Counted from the first letter of the stretch, positions 1-8,149 are shown. The stretch is 64,000 nucleotides of DNA from JBBQSV01 sp038213615 (GCA_038213615.1 JBBQSV010000001.1:7975-71974), one strand, 5' to 3'. Numbers and translations: made by a program. Notes: generated by a model not told the origin, from the letters alone.

Positions 1-716
1 AGACAGTCGCTGTTGGGGCGCAAAAATGTAGTCAAACGATCCCGCCGATATCCCGTGCTAGACACCGCTAAAACAATGCCTATCAAAACTATGCCGCCAA
101 TGAATGCCACCTTTTTGAGTGGCATGCCGACTATGTAGCACATAGCCGCCACCATAGCGACAATCACGCCGGTTGAACCAAGATCTCTTTGTACAATGGT
201 CACTACCACTCCAACCAGACCGAGCATGATTAGTAGTGGCCTAAATGTCTTATCAAAATCCCCCAGTAAGCCACGTTTGTATCGGTCTACCAAAAATACT
301 GCTAGCCAAATAAGCACCGCAAACTTAGCTAACTCTACGGCCTGAAATGAAAGCCCGCCTATCTGGATCCAGCGGTAAGCACCGTTCACTTTCTGGCCAA
401 GCAAGCGCACCCCGGCGGCTGCAATTAACGCACCTATAATTAAATGCTTCTGAAATCTTCGCCAAACTGCCAGTGGGATCAACGAAGTCGCTACAAACGC
501 TATTAGGCCTAGGCCAATAGCCATCAACTGCTTGGTAACATAATAATTCTCGCCCACTCCCTGCTGAGCGGCCAGGCCTGGGCCGATGGAATATATAACT
601 ACTAAACCAAAAACGAGTAGGATAACACTCAGTAAAACCAGGCTGTAGTCTGGTTTGTGTCGGCGCTGCCAAGTACGGTTTAGTAAACCAGATTTGCGGC
701 GACTAGACGGGCTCAT
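1..716 (-). CDS. ftsW: FtsW/RodA-family lipid II polymerase, 3' end outside window
   Basis: SEDS-family membrane protein expected to polymerise lipid II at the septum with its partner PBP (ftsI, three genes upstream). The start ATG at 716-714 overlaps the mraY stop as ATGA. About 238 residues are visible and the C-terminus lies beyond position 1. Visible: a basic cytoplasmic N-terminus, a first membrane segment near residues 25-42, the SEDS signature SFQAVELAKFAVLIW, then QRDLGSTG, both typical of FtsW/RodA. FtsW is preferred over RodA because of the mraY neighbour. Partial only because of the window edge. Confidence 0.93.
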   Translation of the reverse strand, partial: MSPSSRRKSGLLNRTWQRRHKPDYSLVLLSVILLVFGLVVIYSIGPGLAAQQGVGENYYVTKQLMAIGLGLIAFVATSLIPLAVWRRFQKHLIIGALIAAAGVRLLGQKVNGAYRWIQIGGLSFQAVELAKFAVLIWLAVFLVDRYKRGLLGDFDKTFRPLLIMLGLVGVVVTIVQRDLGSTGVIVAMVAAMCYIVGMPLKKVAFIGGIVLIGIVLAVSSTGYRRDRLTTFLRPNSDC

Positions 717-1753
717 CCCTTTCTCCCTAGCAAGAACAGTATCAGACCAACCACACCGGCCACTTGGCCAATAATCCAAAACCGCATGGTTACCTTGGTC
801 TCTGGCCAGCCACCGGCCTCGAAGTGATGGTGTATGGGAGCAATCCGGAATATCTTTTTACCACGCAACCGTTTAGAAGCCAGTTGCAGTACAGAGGACC
901 CGGCCTCGGCTACAAATACGATGCCAATTATAGGCAGCAGTGCCACGGTATTAGTCAGCATGGCCACCACGCCCAGCGCCGTCCCCAGCGCAAAGGACCC
1001 CACATCACCCATAAAGAACCTAGCTGGGAAAATATTGAACCAGGTGTAGCTTAGCAGCGCGCCAACGATGCTCATACAAAAGCCTGATACTCCGTAGCGA
1101 CCCTCGATAAAAGCAATCAAGGCGTAAGCTCCAAAGGCACTAGCGCACAAACCACCAGCTAGGCCATCCAGGCCATCACTGATGTTCACAGCATTGGCTG
1201 TAGCCACCACCACGAATATAAACAAAGGTATAATCAGCCAACCTAGCCTGATGTCTCCATGCCCAATAATATTGACACTATCTACATTTAGCTTGAAGTA
1301 AAAGAACCAACCACCAATAGCTGCCACGGACGTAATCATAAATAACTTCAGCTTGGCCGACAGGCCGGCCACACCACTGCCGGTGCCTTTGATGTTTATA
1401 AAATCATCGATCAGACCAACAGCGGCGGCCCCAGCTAGTGCGGCTACCGGTAGCCATGTTTCTGCCCTAGCCAAGTTAAAAACTATAGTCACTAAACCAG
1501 CCGACAGTACGAATATCATACCGGCCATGGTGGGAATATGGCGTTTGTGTTTATCGCCGTGCAGCTGATTAAATACGGCTGCTTTCTCACCGCTAACAGC
1601 AGTAGCCCTGGGCTTCTTCCACCACATTTTGCGGTAAGCCAACGTAGTGTAAAATGGCGTGATCAACATGCTCAGAAAAAAGCTAAGTGAGCCTAGCAAC
1701 AGAATGCGAATGACTGTGTTTGTTTGAACGGTGATGTTTAGTATTTGTATCAT
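713..1753 (-). CDS. mraY: Phospho-N-acetylmuramoyl-pentapeptide transferase (MraY)
   Basis: Transfers phospho-MurNAc-pentapeptide to undecaprenyl phosphate to make lipid I, at the inner face of the membrane. 346 aa, normal family length, multi-spanning. Visible motifs: Asp116-Asp117 in LIDDF, NISDGLDGLAGG at about 190-201 with the catalytic-loop Asp, GDVGSFALG at about 249-257, and the His triplet in PIHHHFE at about 306-312. It sits between ftsI and ftsW. A TATAAT (1766-1771) 12 nt before the ATG may be an internal promoter. Confidence 0.97.
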   Translation of the reverse strand: MIQILNITVQTNTVIRILLLGSLSFFLSMLITPFYTTLAYRKMWWKKPRATAVSGEKAAVFNQLHGDKHKRHIPTMAGMIFVLSAGLVTIVFNLARAETWLPVAALAGAAAVGLIDDFINIKGTGSGVAGLSAKLKLFMITSVAAIGGWFFYFKLNVDSVNIIGHGDIRLGWLIIPLFIFVVVATANAVNISDGLDGLAGGLCASAFGAYALIAFIEGRYGVSGFCMSIVGALLSYTWFNIFPARFFMGDVGSFALGTALGVVAMLTNTVALLPIIGIVFVAEAGSSVLQLASKRLRGKKIFRIAPIHHHFEAGGWPETKVTMRFWIIGQVAGVVGLILFLLGRKG

Positions 1754-1776
1754 GCGGTCTATCTAATTATACTCCC

Positions 1777-3546
1777 CTAGCGCGCCACTGGCACACCGTA
1801 GTTGTTTATTAATGTCATAGCTACCCTAGAAAATATTGGAGCTGCTGCAGCCGCCCCTGCATAATAAAACACGTGTACGTGTGGTTGGTTAACCCGAATA
1901 ACCACCACGTAGGTGGGCCGGTTGCCGCCTACAAAACCCATGAAAGTACCGTTGAAGCGGTCAGTGTAGTAGCCGCCGTTAGGATTAGCAATCTCTGGTG
2001 TACCAGTCTTGCCGCCGATCATATACCCCGCCGGCAGCGTGGGCAGCCCGTAAAGCACGTGGTTGCGGTTAACAACGTACTCCATAAGCTGACGAATATC
2101 ACGACCAGTCGATGGTTTTACTACGCCAGTCCTAACAATCTGGGCAGCGTTTTGACTGACACTACCATCGGCCGAGATGTATTTTTCTACAAGCCTAGGT
2201 TTATAGTAAGTACCCCCGTTGATCATACTAGACAACCCAGCCGCTACCTGCAAAGGCGTTATTGATACACCTTGGCCAAAGGCAGTGTTGGCGTACTTGA
2301 TGTTCAGTCCAAACCCAGTATCCGGTTCTGGCACACTACCGGGTGATTCATAACCCTGCTCTACCCCCGTAGATTTGCCAAACTGATAGTGATTGACCAT
2401 ATAGTCGTGCCAAGTATCCCGAGCCCGTTTGTTCACCTGGCCGCCACCCATTTGCATTAACATCCAGGTAGCTCCAGTGTTTAGTGACAGCTGCAAAACA
2501 TCACGCAGGGTTCGATGTGCGGCACCGCCATCCTCTACTACGTCGCGGATGGTCTTGCCATCCAATGTGTATGACCCCGGGTCGTCAAAGCTACTGTTTT
2601 GAGTAAATGCGCCGGTGTTGATGCCGGCCGCTGCTGTAAATGGCTTCATAATAGAGCCGATTTCTAGTGGCGAGCTAACCGCCGCATTGTTAAACAAACT
2701 GGGGTCTTTGACGTTATAAAACTTTGACGGATCGTAGGATGGATAGTTGACCATGGCTTTGATGGCTCCGGTATTGGGGTCCATAATCAACGCACTACCA
2801 GATTTTGAGTTGGCCTTGTCTAACCCCCACTTCAGTATGTTAGCCAACTGCTGTTGCAAGCCAATATCAACTGTCAAAACGGCCGTATCGCCAGACTTTG
2901 GACTGATAACTATATTATCTTTATTGCTAGCCAGCGGCACTCCCTCGGCATCGGTGATGGCTTTTAGCTGCCCGGGCGTGCCCCCCAGACGGCTGTTCAG
3001 GGCTTGCTCCAACCCATATTGGCCTTTGCCAGCATCATCTACAAAACCTAGTAGCTGTGAGCCCAGACTACCCTCTGGATAGGTGCGATACGGCACCGCA
3101 CGTGTCCCTACCCCCTTGATATTAAGATTGTCCACCTTTTGCTTAGTGGCGGTATCCAGCTTTTTGGCCAGTACTACATAACGTAGCTCAGAGTGCATCA
3201 ACCGTTCATAATCACTGGCTTTACCCCCGGTAATAGTAGCGATTTCTAGGCTGGCCTGATGCGGGTCACTAATATACTTAGGATCGGCGAATAATGTATA
3301 AAGCGTTTGGTTGAGCACCAGGGGCACAACCTGTGACCCATCATGGGCCTCTATCAGACCACGGTCGGCCGGTATCTCGTACTGCTTTAGCTGACTGGCT
3401 AAGGCTAATTTGGAATAATAATCATGTCGAATAACTTGCAGATAAAACAGCCGCACAATGAAAATGCCAGCTACCAACACTAAAAACGCATACCAGATTC
3501 GTATGCGCCTAATTTGTTGCGGTATTTTGGTCTCAACTGTACTCAT
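1777..3546 (-). CDS. ftsI: Penicillin-binding protein, septal transpeptidase (FtsI/PBP2 class)
   Basis: Class B PBP that cross-links peptidoglycan at the division site. 589 aa. One N-terminal membrane anchor at about residues 17-37, then a PBP dimer domain, then the transpeptidase domain with the three hallmark motifs: Ser298-Ile-Met-Lys301 (SxxK), Ser354-Leu-Asn (SxN) and KTGT at 513-516. It lies 20 nt after the ftsL-like gene and just before mraY, as in many dcw clusters. No PASTA domain is seen at the C-terminus. Confidence 0.95.
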   Translation of the reverse strand: MSTVETKIPQQIRRIRIWYAFLVLVAGIFIVRLFYLQVIRHDYYSKLALASQLKQYEIPADRGLIEAHDGSQVVPLVLNQTLYTLFADPKYISDPHQASLEIATITGGKASDYERLMHSELRYVVLAKKLDTATKQKVDNLNIKGVGTRAVPYRTYPEGSLGSQLLGFVDDAGKGQYGLEQALNSRLGGTPGQLKAITDAEGVPLASNKDNIVISPKSGDTAVLTVDIGLQQQLANILKWGLDKANSKSGSALIMDPNTGAIKAMVNYPSYDPSKFYNVKDPSLFNNAAVSSPLEIGSIMKPFTAAAGINTGAFTQNSSFDDPGSYTLDGKTIRDVVEDGGAAHRTLRDVLQLSLNTGATWMLMQMGGGQVNKRARDTWHDYMVNHYQFGKSTGVEQGYESPGSVPEPDTGFGLNIKYANTAFGQGVSITPLQVAAGLSSMINGGTYYKPRLVEKYISADGSVSQNAAQIVRTGVVKPSTGRDIRQLMEYVVNRNHVLYGLPTLPAGYMIGGKTGTPEIANPNGGYYTDRFNGTFMGFVGGNRPTYVVVIRVNQPHVHVFYYAGAAAAAPIFSRVAMTLINNYGVPVAR

Positions 3547-3566
3547 AGGCTTTGATTAGATTATGG

Positions 3567-3914
3567 CTAGTTCTGTACTGTGGAGGCTGGCACTACCGAC
3601 ACTAAGTTCTTGGCGACCTTGCTGCCCTGTACACGACTAAGGGCTTGTAGCCTGGCCGAAGCCACTTGTAAATCAGAATTTTCTTGCTTGAGCGATGACT
3701 GTTGCTGTTGGAGTTTGTTGATGCTATAGCTGTAGGCATTAGTCTTGGTGACCTGGGTAAGGTATAGCAAACCCAGTAGACAGGCCAACACAATTAGAAT
3801 GATGGTGTTGCTAACTGGCCCGAGCGCCGCCTCTTTGGCTGCGAAGGCAGTGGTGTTTTGGCCACGCATGTTGAATCTTTGCCGGCTGGCAGCAATGGAG
3901 CTAGAGTATGTCAT
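3567..3914 (-). CDS. FtsL-like single-pass division protein
   Basis: 115 aa with a cytoplasmic N-terminal stretch of about 30 residues, one membrane segment at about 35-53 (ends LLGLLYLTQ), and a Gln/Ser/Leu-rich predicted coiled coil at about 60-95. That is FtsL/DivIC architecture, and the place between rsmH and ftsI is the usual ftsL place. FtsL sequences are poorly conserved, so the call rests on topology and position. The start codon has a weak AAGGA-type SD (AAAGGATA, 3919-3927 on the minus strand) and a strong hairpin lies 28 nt upstream. Confidence 0.75.
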   Translation of the reverse strand: MTYSSSIAASRQRFNMRGQNTTAFAAKEAALGPVSNTIILIVLACLLGLLYLTQVTKTNAYSYSINKLQQQQSSLKQENSDLQVASARLQALSRVQGSKVAKNLVSVVPASTVQN

Positions 3915-3942
3915 GTATTTTTATCCTTTTGTTTTTGTTTGG

Positions 3943-3971
3943 TGGTCCGCCACTTTTTTGGTGGCGGACCA
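3943..3971 (-). promoter_or_regulatory. 11-bp GC-rich hairpin upstream of ftsL
   Basis: Positions 3943-3953 and 3961-3971 are perfect inverted copies of TGGTCCGCCAC with a 7-nt loop. It lies between a possible 19-codon ORF and the ftsL start. There is no T-run after it on the minus strand, so it does not look like a terminator for this operon. Mid-operon regulation, attenuation or mRNA processing is possible. Confidence 0.6.
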
Positions 3972-3987
3972 TTTGTCGTACTTGGCT

Positions 3988-4047
3988 CTAGCCTACTCGG
4001 ACTTTTACCTTGTACGAACGGGAGAGGTTTTTTACCTGGATAGGCAT
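3988..4047 (-). CDS. Possible 19-aa basic leader peptide between rsmH and ftsL
   Basis: ATG at 4047-4045 is preceded by GAAGGGGGCTTTA, a good SD with about 5 nt spacing, and opens a 19-codon frame (MPIQVKNLSRSYKVKVRVG) ending in TAG. Seven of 19 residues are Lys or Arg. The stop lies 17 nt before the strong hairpin at 3943-3971. Chance ORFs this short are common; the SD and placement are what make it worth listing. No family recognised. Confidence 0.35.
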   Translation of the reverse strand: MPIQVKNLSRSYKVKVRVG

Positions 4048-4069
4048 TAAAGCCCCCTTCTTTTGTTTT

Positions 4070-5032
4070 TTATTTTTTAACTGCGGCTCGGAGCTTGGCG
4101 CTCCGGGCTCGCGGATTGTAAACAATCTCGTCGGCGTCGGCCGTGATCGGTTGCTTGCCTAGCAACTTCAGGACTGCGTCGTAACGATTACCAGCATGTT
4201 CGGCAAAGAATTGTTTAACAATTCTGTCTTCCAAACTATGAAAGCTGATAACCGCAATTCGGCCTCCTGGTGCCAATAGGTCTAACCATATTGGCAATGC
4301 CCTTTCTAGCAAACCCAACTCGTCGTTCACTGCTATGCGTAAAGCCTGAAACGTTTTAGTGGCTGGGTGAACCTTGGCTTTGCCTCTTGGCTTGGCCCCA
4401 GCTACTATCCCTGCCAATTGAGTGGTAGTACTGATGGGACGGCTAGCTACAATTGCCCGCGCTATTCGTTTGGACATTGGCTCTTCGCCATAACGCCAAA
4501 TGATGTCGGCCAACCCTGGGCCATCTAGGTTGTTGACCAAATCAGCTGCCTTAGCTGACTGAGTTTGGTCCATTCGCATATCGAGTGGGCCTTCTGCTTT
4601 TAGGCTAAAGCCACGCTCGGCATTGTCAAGGTGCGGTGACGACACACCCAAATCCGCCAATATGATGTCGAATTGCTTCCCTGCCGACTTTAGCTGTTCA
4701 GCCATTGTCTCGAAGTCGCCGTGTAGTATTTCTACCCCAAAGCCTTCGTATTTGATACGCAGTTGGTCAATCGCATTTTGATCGCGATCCACTAAAGAGG
4801 ATTGTTGATGGTTAAAGGTGCGTTCCAGGATCAAGTCCGCATGTCCGCCGTATCCCGCCGTTAGGTCAAGGAAGCGATCCTTGCCCTTTGGGTCCAAGAC
4901 ATTTAGAACGTGCTGGGCCAGAACTGGAATATGTTGTTGTCTTGCAGAGAGCCCTGACCCGCTATACTCAGTGGGCCAAGATTTACCGCCAAGATCTTTT
5001 TTGGTTTGGTGTTTTTGTGGTGTGTCTTTCAT
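4070..5032 (-). CDS. rsmH: 16S rRNA (cytosine1402-N4)-methyltransferase RsmH
   Basis: SAM-dependent methyltransferase that modifies C1402 in the ribosomal P site. 320 aa. SAM-binding motif LDLTAGYGGHADLIL at about 55-69, then the family signature LADLGVSSPHLDNAERGFS and DMRMD. The N-terminus carries about 30 residues ahead of the usual HIPVL start; no later in-frame Met gives a better start. No clear SD is seen; a hairpin (5054-5077) stands 22 nt before the ATG. Second gene of the dcw cluster but separated from mraZ by 590 bp. Confidence 0.96.
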   Translation of the reverse strand: MKDTPQKHQTKKDLGGKSWPTEYSGSGLSARQQHIPVLAQHVLNVLDPKGKDRFLDLTAGYGGHADLILERTFNHQQSSLVDRDQNAIDQLRIKYEGFGVEILHGDFETMAEQLKSAGKQFDIILADLGVSSPHLDNAERGFSLKAEGPLDMRMDQTQSAKAADLVNNLDGPGLADIIWRYGEEPMSKRIARAIVASRPISTTTQLAGIVAGAKPRGKAKVHPATKTFQALRIAVNDELGLLERALPIWLDLLAPGGRIAVISFHSLEDRIVKQFFAEHAGNRYDAVLKLLGKQPITADADEIVYNPRARSAKLRAAVKK

Positions 5033-5623
5033 GTAAACTTTTGTTTTTGCTTATTGATCACGCCGGAGGCGAATCAACAAGAATTTTTGTTTTACAAGGT
5101 CACCTATCCAGCAGTCAACTATTTGTTTTTTTGGAGTTTTTATTTTTGTTGTTTCCAAGTTCATTGGGGAGTCTTTCTGATGTCTTTTGACGGACACTAG
5201 GAAACCCCAGATTCCTTGAAATAAGTTTGAGAGACTTATGTGAGGTGGAGTTTTGGGAGGTGTTTTAGTGTAAGGAGCGAGGGTTTTTATAAGGTGGTTA
5301 CCCTATGACCACCTGTTGACTGCCGAATAGCTAACCTCGAGTTCTGGCACTTGTACCATTTTGGCCTGCTTTCTAGCTTTGCTAGAAACTCTGCCAAAAC
5401 TTTTGAAGTACTGCTGTGTCGACTGCTCCAGTGCTCCATCATCGTATTCATATACGATTCAGTCCGCGCTTCGCAGTCTCCTTGCATTACTTGCAAATAC
5501 AAAACCCAGTTTGTGAATGCGTGCGATCAAGCACAAAACTCACAAGTCCCTTCCCGTATTGTGGAAAGTGACTGTTTTTTGCTATTTTTTGTTAATGAAC
5601 GCTAGCGCGGTTGGTTCAGCTGG
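5033..5623 (-). other. 590-bp structured spacer between mraZ and rsmH, no recognised gene
   Basis: No tRNA, tmRNA, SRP or RNase P hallmarks seen on either strand. It contains several strong inverted repeats: a compound hairpin around 5359-5399 (TTTTGGC outer arms, TTTCTAGC/GCTAGAAA inner arms), ATCGTAT/ATACGAT at 5440-5457, AGGTGGT/ACCACCT near 5291-5313, ATAAGT/ACTTAT near 5221-5240, TTGAT-CGCC/GGCG-ATCAA at 5054-5077, and a long-range 9-bp pair GCAGTCAAC (5111-5119) with GTTGACTGC (5315-5323). A 71-codon frame at 5287-5502 (TTG start, no SD) overlaps these hairpins. This could be a long structured leader or a separate RNA. Confidence 0.45.
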
Positions 5624-5983
5624 TTAGGCTGCACTAATCCGCCAGTAACGGCCAGCTCTCACGGCTACCACTTCGTGGTCTATCCCGGCGTAATCCAACA
5701 GATGTTGTTCGATAGTGATCCGACCCTGTTTTTGGTCTAGCTCACTATCAGTTTTGCCCGATCTAAACTGTACGTTCAAATCGGCCGTCCTCTCGTCCAG
5801 GATGCTGCCTTGGAGCTGAGGCTCTACCTGCTCTTGCCACACATTCTGTGGATACAAATGCAGGTACTGTTGAAAACCGCGGGTTATCACTACCCCGCTA
5901 GCAAACTCGGCTCGAAGCTCAGCAGGTATGGTTAACCGCCGCTTGTCGTCAAGTTTCCTCTCGAAGTAATCTACCGTGGCCAT
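5624..5983 (-). CDS. mraZ: Transcriptional regulator MraZ
   Basis: DNA-binding repressor of the dcw cluster. 119 aa, a little shorter than usual (about 140-150). Two AbrB/SpoVT-like half domains are visible: DDKRRLTIPAEL near residues 12-23 and DQKQGRITIEQHLLDYAGI near 82-100. It is the first gene of the cluster, and its upstream region has four TGGGTA-type repeats matching known MraZ boxes, so autoregulation is expected. Confidence 0.93.
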   Translation of the reverse strand: MATVDYFERKLDDKRRLTIPAELRAEFASGVVITRGFQQYLHLYPQNVWQEQVEPQLQGSILDERTADLNVQFRSGKTDSELDQKQGRITIEQHLLDYAGIDHEVVAVRAGRYWRISAA

Positions 5984-6023
5984 AGTTATTGGTTTAAGCT
6001 GCTAGTGGTTTTTATTTTTTGCA

Positions 6024-6042
6024 TGAATCTTATTCAGATTCA
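6024..6042. repeat. Short hairpin in the mraZ 5' leader
   Basis: TGAATCT-tattc-AGATTCA, a perfect 7-bp stem with a 5-nt loop, 41 nt before the mraZ ATG. A second small stem, GTAGAC/GTCTAC, lies at 6056-6075 and touches the first MraZ box. No T-run follows on the minus strand. Confidence 0.45.
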
Positions 6043-6072
6043 CGAATGTTCGATAGTAGACTGTTTTTGGTC

Positions 6073-6120
6073 TACCCACGATTACCCACTGACATGAATA
6101 TACTACCCACTGTTACCCAC
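6073..6120 (-). promoter_or_regulatory. Four phased MraZ boxes and mraZ promoter
   Basis: On the minus strand GTGGGTA occurs four times (plus-strand TACCCAC at 6073-6079, 6083-6089, 6104-6110, 6114-6120). Start-to-start spacing is 10, 21 and 10 bp, one, two and one DNA turns. MraZ is known to bind TGGG-containing direct repeats with roughly 10-bp period. A candidate -10, TATATT (6097-6102), sits between the two pairs, so bound MraZ would cover the promoter. A candidate -35 (TTGCGT) lies 18 bp upstream. Confidence 0.88.
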
Positions 6121-6163
6121 ACGCAAGCAAATTAGCCTGTTTGCACAGAAAAAATGCTATTAC

Positions 6164-6172
6164 TTATCCACA
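6164..6172 (+). promoter_or_regulatory. Single perfect DnaA box
   Basis: TTATCCACA matches the strong DnaA-box consensus. I see only one, in the 290-bp gap upstream of mraZ, with no AT-rich unwinding element or further boxes, so it is not by itself an origin. It could link DnaA to dcw transcription or be chance. The rest of 6121-6276 shows nothing else I recognise. Confidence 0.4.
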
Positions 6173-6276
6173 GGTCCGCCAGCCATTAGCACTTTGCGCT
6201 ATATGTGGTGTCTTAGATTGTTTGTTTGACACAACGTCCAAACCGTTATTTGCCACGTTATAAATTTGGCTGGTAA

Positions 6277-7527
6277 CTACTTGAGGCTGGCAATCTTGCT
6301 GGCAAACCAGCGAGCACTAGGCCTAATGGTGCGCTTCATACCCCGTTGGCGATCTACCTTAACCAAGCCAAACTTGGGCCACCAGCCCGTCGCCCACTCA
6401 AAGTTATCCAGTAAACTCCAGTAAAAATAACCCCTCAAATCCACACCTTCGCTGACGGCCCGCTCCATAGCCGTAATCGTTTCTTCTAACCACCAGCGCC
6501 GGTATTGATCGTGCTCGTCGGCCACACCACTTTCTGTAATAAAGATTGGCTTTTTATAATGAGCCCAGGTTCTGAGTAGTAGTGGATAAAGCCCTTCGGG
6601 TTCCATGTACCAGCCCATGTCGCTGGTGGGAACTTTGGGATTTTGCATCTTGAAGAATTCGGTGTAATAGTCAGAAAAATAATAGTTAAAGCCCACAAAA
6701 TCCTGCGAGCCCCGAATCCGGTTTAGGATAAACCAGTTCCAACCATAGCGCATCACCTGCACCGACAGTTCATCGGCTATATTGCGGGGGTGCTTGGCCT
6801 GAATGTTAGATAGCTGAGTAGCTACCCCAACCTGCAAACTGGGCTTATGTTTCTTTAGTATTTTGTAAGCCCGTTTGTGGGCAGTTATCAGGTTCCATAG
6901 AACTCTGGTGCCAGCAATAAAGCTCTTTTCTTGTGGTGGCCACTGCCCTGTTATATAGCTGAAACTAGCATAAACATTGGGTTCATTTATGGTTAACACG
7001 TAGTTCAGATCTTTGGCGTATTCTTGCGCTACTTTGTGTACAAAGCGCTCAAAATATTTTAGGTTACTACGTTTTTTGAACCCACCCTTTTCGCTGAACC
7101 ACACCGGCATGGTCCAGTGCCAAATGTTCATAAATGGCTCTAGCCCTTTGCGCTTCAGTTCGTGTACGTACATCCGATAGTGCTCCACTGCATCTTCGTC
7201 CCACTGGCCTTCTATTGGTTCGATCCGCGACCATTCCAGCCCAAACCTAAATGCATTCATGTTCAGTTTTTTGGCTATGGCAAAGTCTTCGCGGAAGTAT
7301 TTAATATGCTCTACCCCCCGTCCAGACACGTAGTTAGCCGGATCCTCGGCTCGTTCACGAATGTCTTGCCAATTTGATAATTGGCCCCAGCGTTCCTTCG
7401 CAGTTTTGGCTTGTTGTTTGGCGTGAGCTAATTCCCAAATAGACCACTGATTAACAGCGTTGCCCTCTACTTGGTGGGCTGCCGTGCTGACACCCCAATA
7501 AAACTTTTTTGGAAATAATTTAGCCAT
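6277..7527 (-). CDS. Glycoside hydrolase family 1 (beta-glucosidase-like)
   Basis: Retaining beta-glycosidase with a TIM-barrel fold, cytoplasmic (no signal peptide). 416 aa from the chosen ATG. Catalytic acid/base Glu182 in TINEPNV and nucleophile Glu332 in FITESGV are both present, and so is FYWGVSTAAHQVEGN at the N-terminus. A longer frame reaches 7629, but the ATG at 7527 starts right where GH1 proteins start and a TATAAT (7535-7540) lies 7 nt ahead, implying a leaderless mRNA. Substrate cannot be told from sequence. Confidence 0.93.
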   Translation of the reverse strand: MAKLFPKKFYWGVSTAAHQVEGNAVNQWSIWELAHAKQQAKTAKERWGQLSNWQDIRERAEDPANYVSGRGVEHIKYFREDFAIAKKLNMNAFRFGLEWSRIEPIEGQWDEDAVEHYRMYVHELKRKGLEPFMNIWHWTMPVWFSEKGGFKKRSNLKYFERFVHKVAQEYAKDLNYVLTINEPNVYASFSYITGQWPPQEKSFIAGTRVLWNLITAHKRAYKILKKHKPSLQVGVATQLSNIQAKHPRNIADELSVQVMRYGWNWFILNRIRGSQDFVGFNYYFSDYYTEFFKMQNPKVPTSDMGWYMEPEGLYPLLLRTWAHYKKPIFITESGVADEHDQYRRWWLEETITAMERAVSEGVDLRGYFYWSLLDNFEWATGWWPKFGLVKVDRQRGMKRTIRPSARWFASKIASLK

Positions 7528-7534
7528 TAGCTTA

Positions 7535-7540
7535 ATTATA
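7535..7540 (-). promoter_or_regulatory. -10 box of a leaderless promoter (GH1 gene)
   Basis: Perfect TATAAT on the minus strand, 7 nt from the ATG at 7527, in the short gap after the NYN gene. No good -35 is seen at 17 bp. Confidence 0.6.
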
Positions 7541-7558
7541 CCCCGTTGTCCTAGAAGT

Positions 7559-8149
7559 TTACTGCGCTGGTTTTTTGCGGTGGAAGGTTCGGTACTGCAA
7601 TTGTTGGCGTTTTTGATCCAAACGCACAATGTACTGATCGAATGGTTTTAGTAGTGTGGAATACTGCCAGTTGGGTGTCAGCAACTTAGCTAGTTTACCC
7701 TGCTGTAGTAGATACTCCGCCAAGCAGTAAAAATCACCATCGCCAGAAACTATCACGGCTTTAGAGTAATGTGGCATTTCTTTGACGGCCCATAGCACCA
7801 GCTCGGCATCAATATTGCCTTTGACCTGAGATTTCCTGGCAACATCTGGGTCATCAGTTGGTTTGGCTGGTTCAGTGCTAGGGTTGAGGGGCTTGCTAGT
7901 ATCTACCGTTGGTTTTAGTACCACCAAATAACCGGCCTCGTGAATCTGCTCATATAACTTTTCGTTTTCGACAATGTAGCCAATAAACATATAGGCTTTA
8001 GTCACGCCGTATTCGCTGGCCAAAAATTGGCGGAATTTGCGCCAGTCCATCTTCCAGCCCATTTTCTGGACTCCTAGATTTAGATTCTGGCTATCGATAA
8101 AGGCGTAAACGCCCTGGGGTTGATTCTTGTTTCTTTTTATAAATGCCAT
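7559..8149 (-). CDS. NYN-domain (LabA/DUF88-type) putative ribonuclease
   Basis: 196 aa. Visible PIN-like NYN features: YAFIDSQNLNLGVQ near residues 15-28 with a metal-binding Asp, GNIDAELVLWAV in the middle, and VSGDGDFYCLAEYLL with paired Asp near 135-150. These acidic residues are the expected metal site of NYN nucleases. The tail is basic and could contact nucleic acid. The target RNA is unknown. The protein contains a Pro/Thr/Asp-rich insert at about 88-105. Confidence 0.85.
   Translation of the reverse strand: MAFIKRNKNQPQGVYAFIDSQNLNLGVQKMGWKMDWRKFRQFLASEYGVTKAYMFIGYIVENEKLYEQIHEAGYLVVLKPTVDTSKPLNPSTEPAKPTDDPDVARKSQVKGNIDAELVLWAVKEMPHYSKAVIVSGDGDFYCLAEYLLQQGKLAKLLTPNWQYSTLLKPFDQYIVRLDQKRQQLQYRTFHRKKPAQ

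Noticed and set aside
3943..3971. Rho-independent terminator before ftsL
   Set aside because: The U-run needed on the minus strand is missing; the T bases are in the loop.
5287..5502. 71-codon frame in the mraZ-rsmH gap
   Set aside because: Needs a TTG start, has no SD, and overlaps strong hairpins; treated as part of a structured spacer.
5033..5623. RNase P, tmRNA or SRP RNA in the mraZ-rsmH gap
   Set aside because: None of the conserved core motifs (for example AGGAAAGUCC, GGUUCGAAUC, GGAAG/GCAGC) was found on either strand.
5605..5640. tRNA-like D-arm sequence on the plus strand (GGTTCAGCTGGTTAGGCTGC)
   Set aside because: No matching acceptor, anticodon or T-arm follows; it lies over the 3' end of mraZ, whose reading is well supported.
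6164..6172. Replication origin near mraZ
   Set aside because: Only a single DnaA box and no AT-rich unwinding region or dnaA/dnaN genes.
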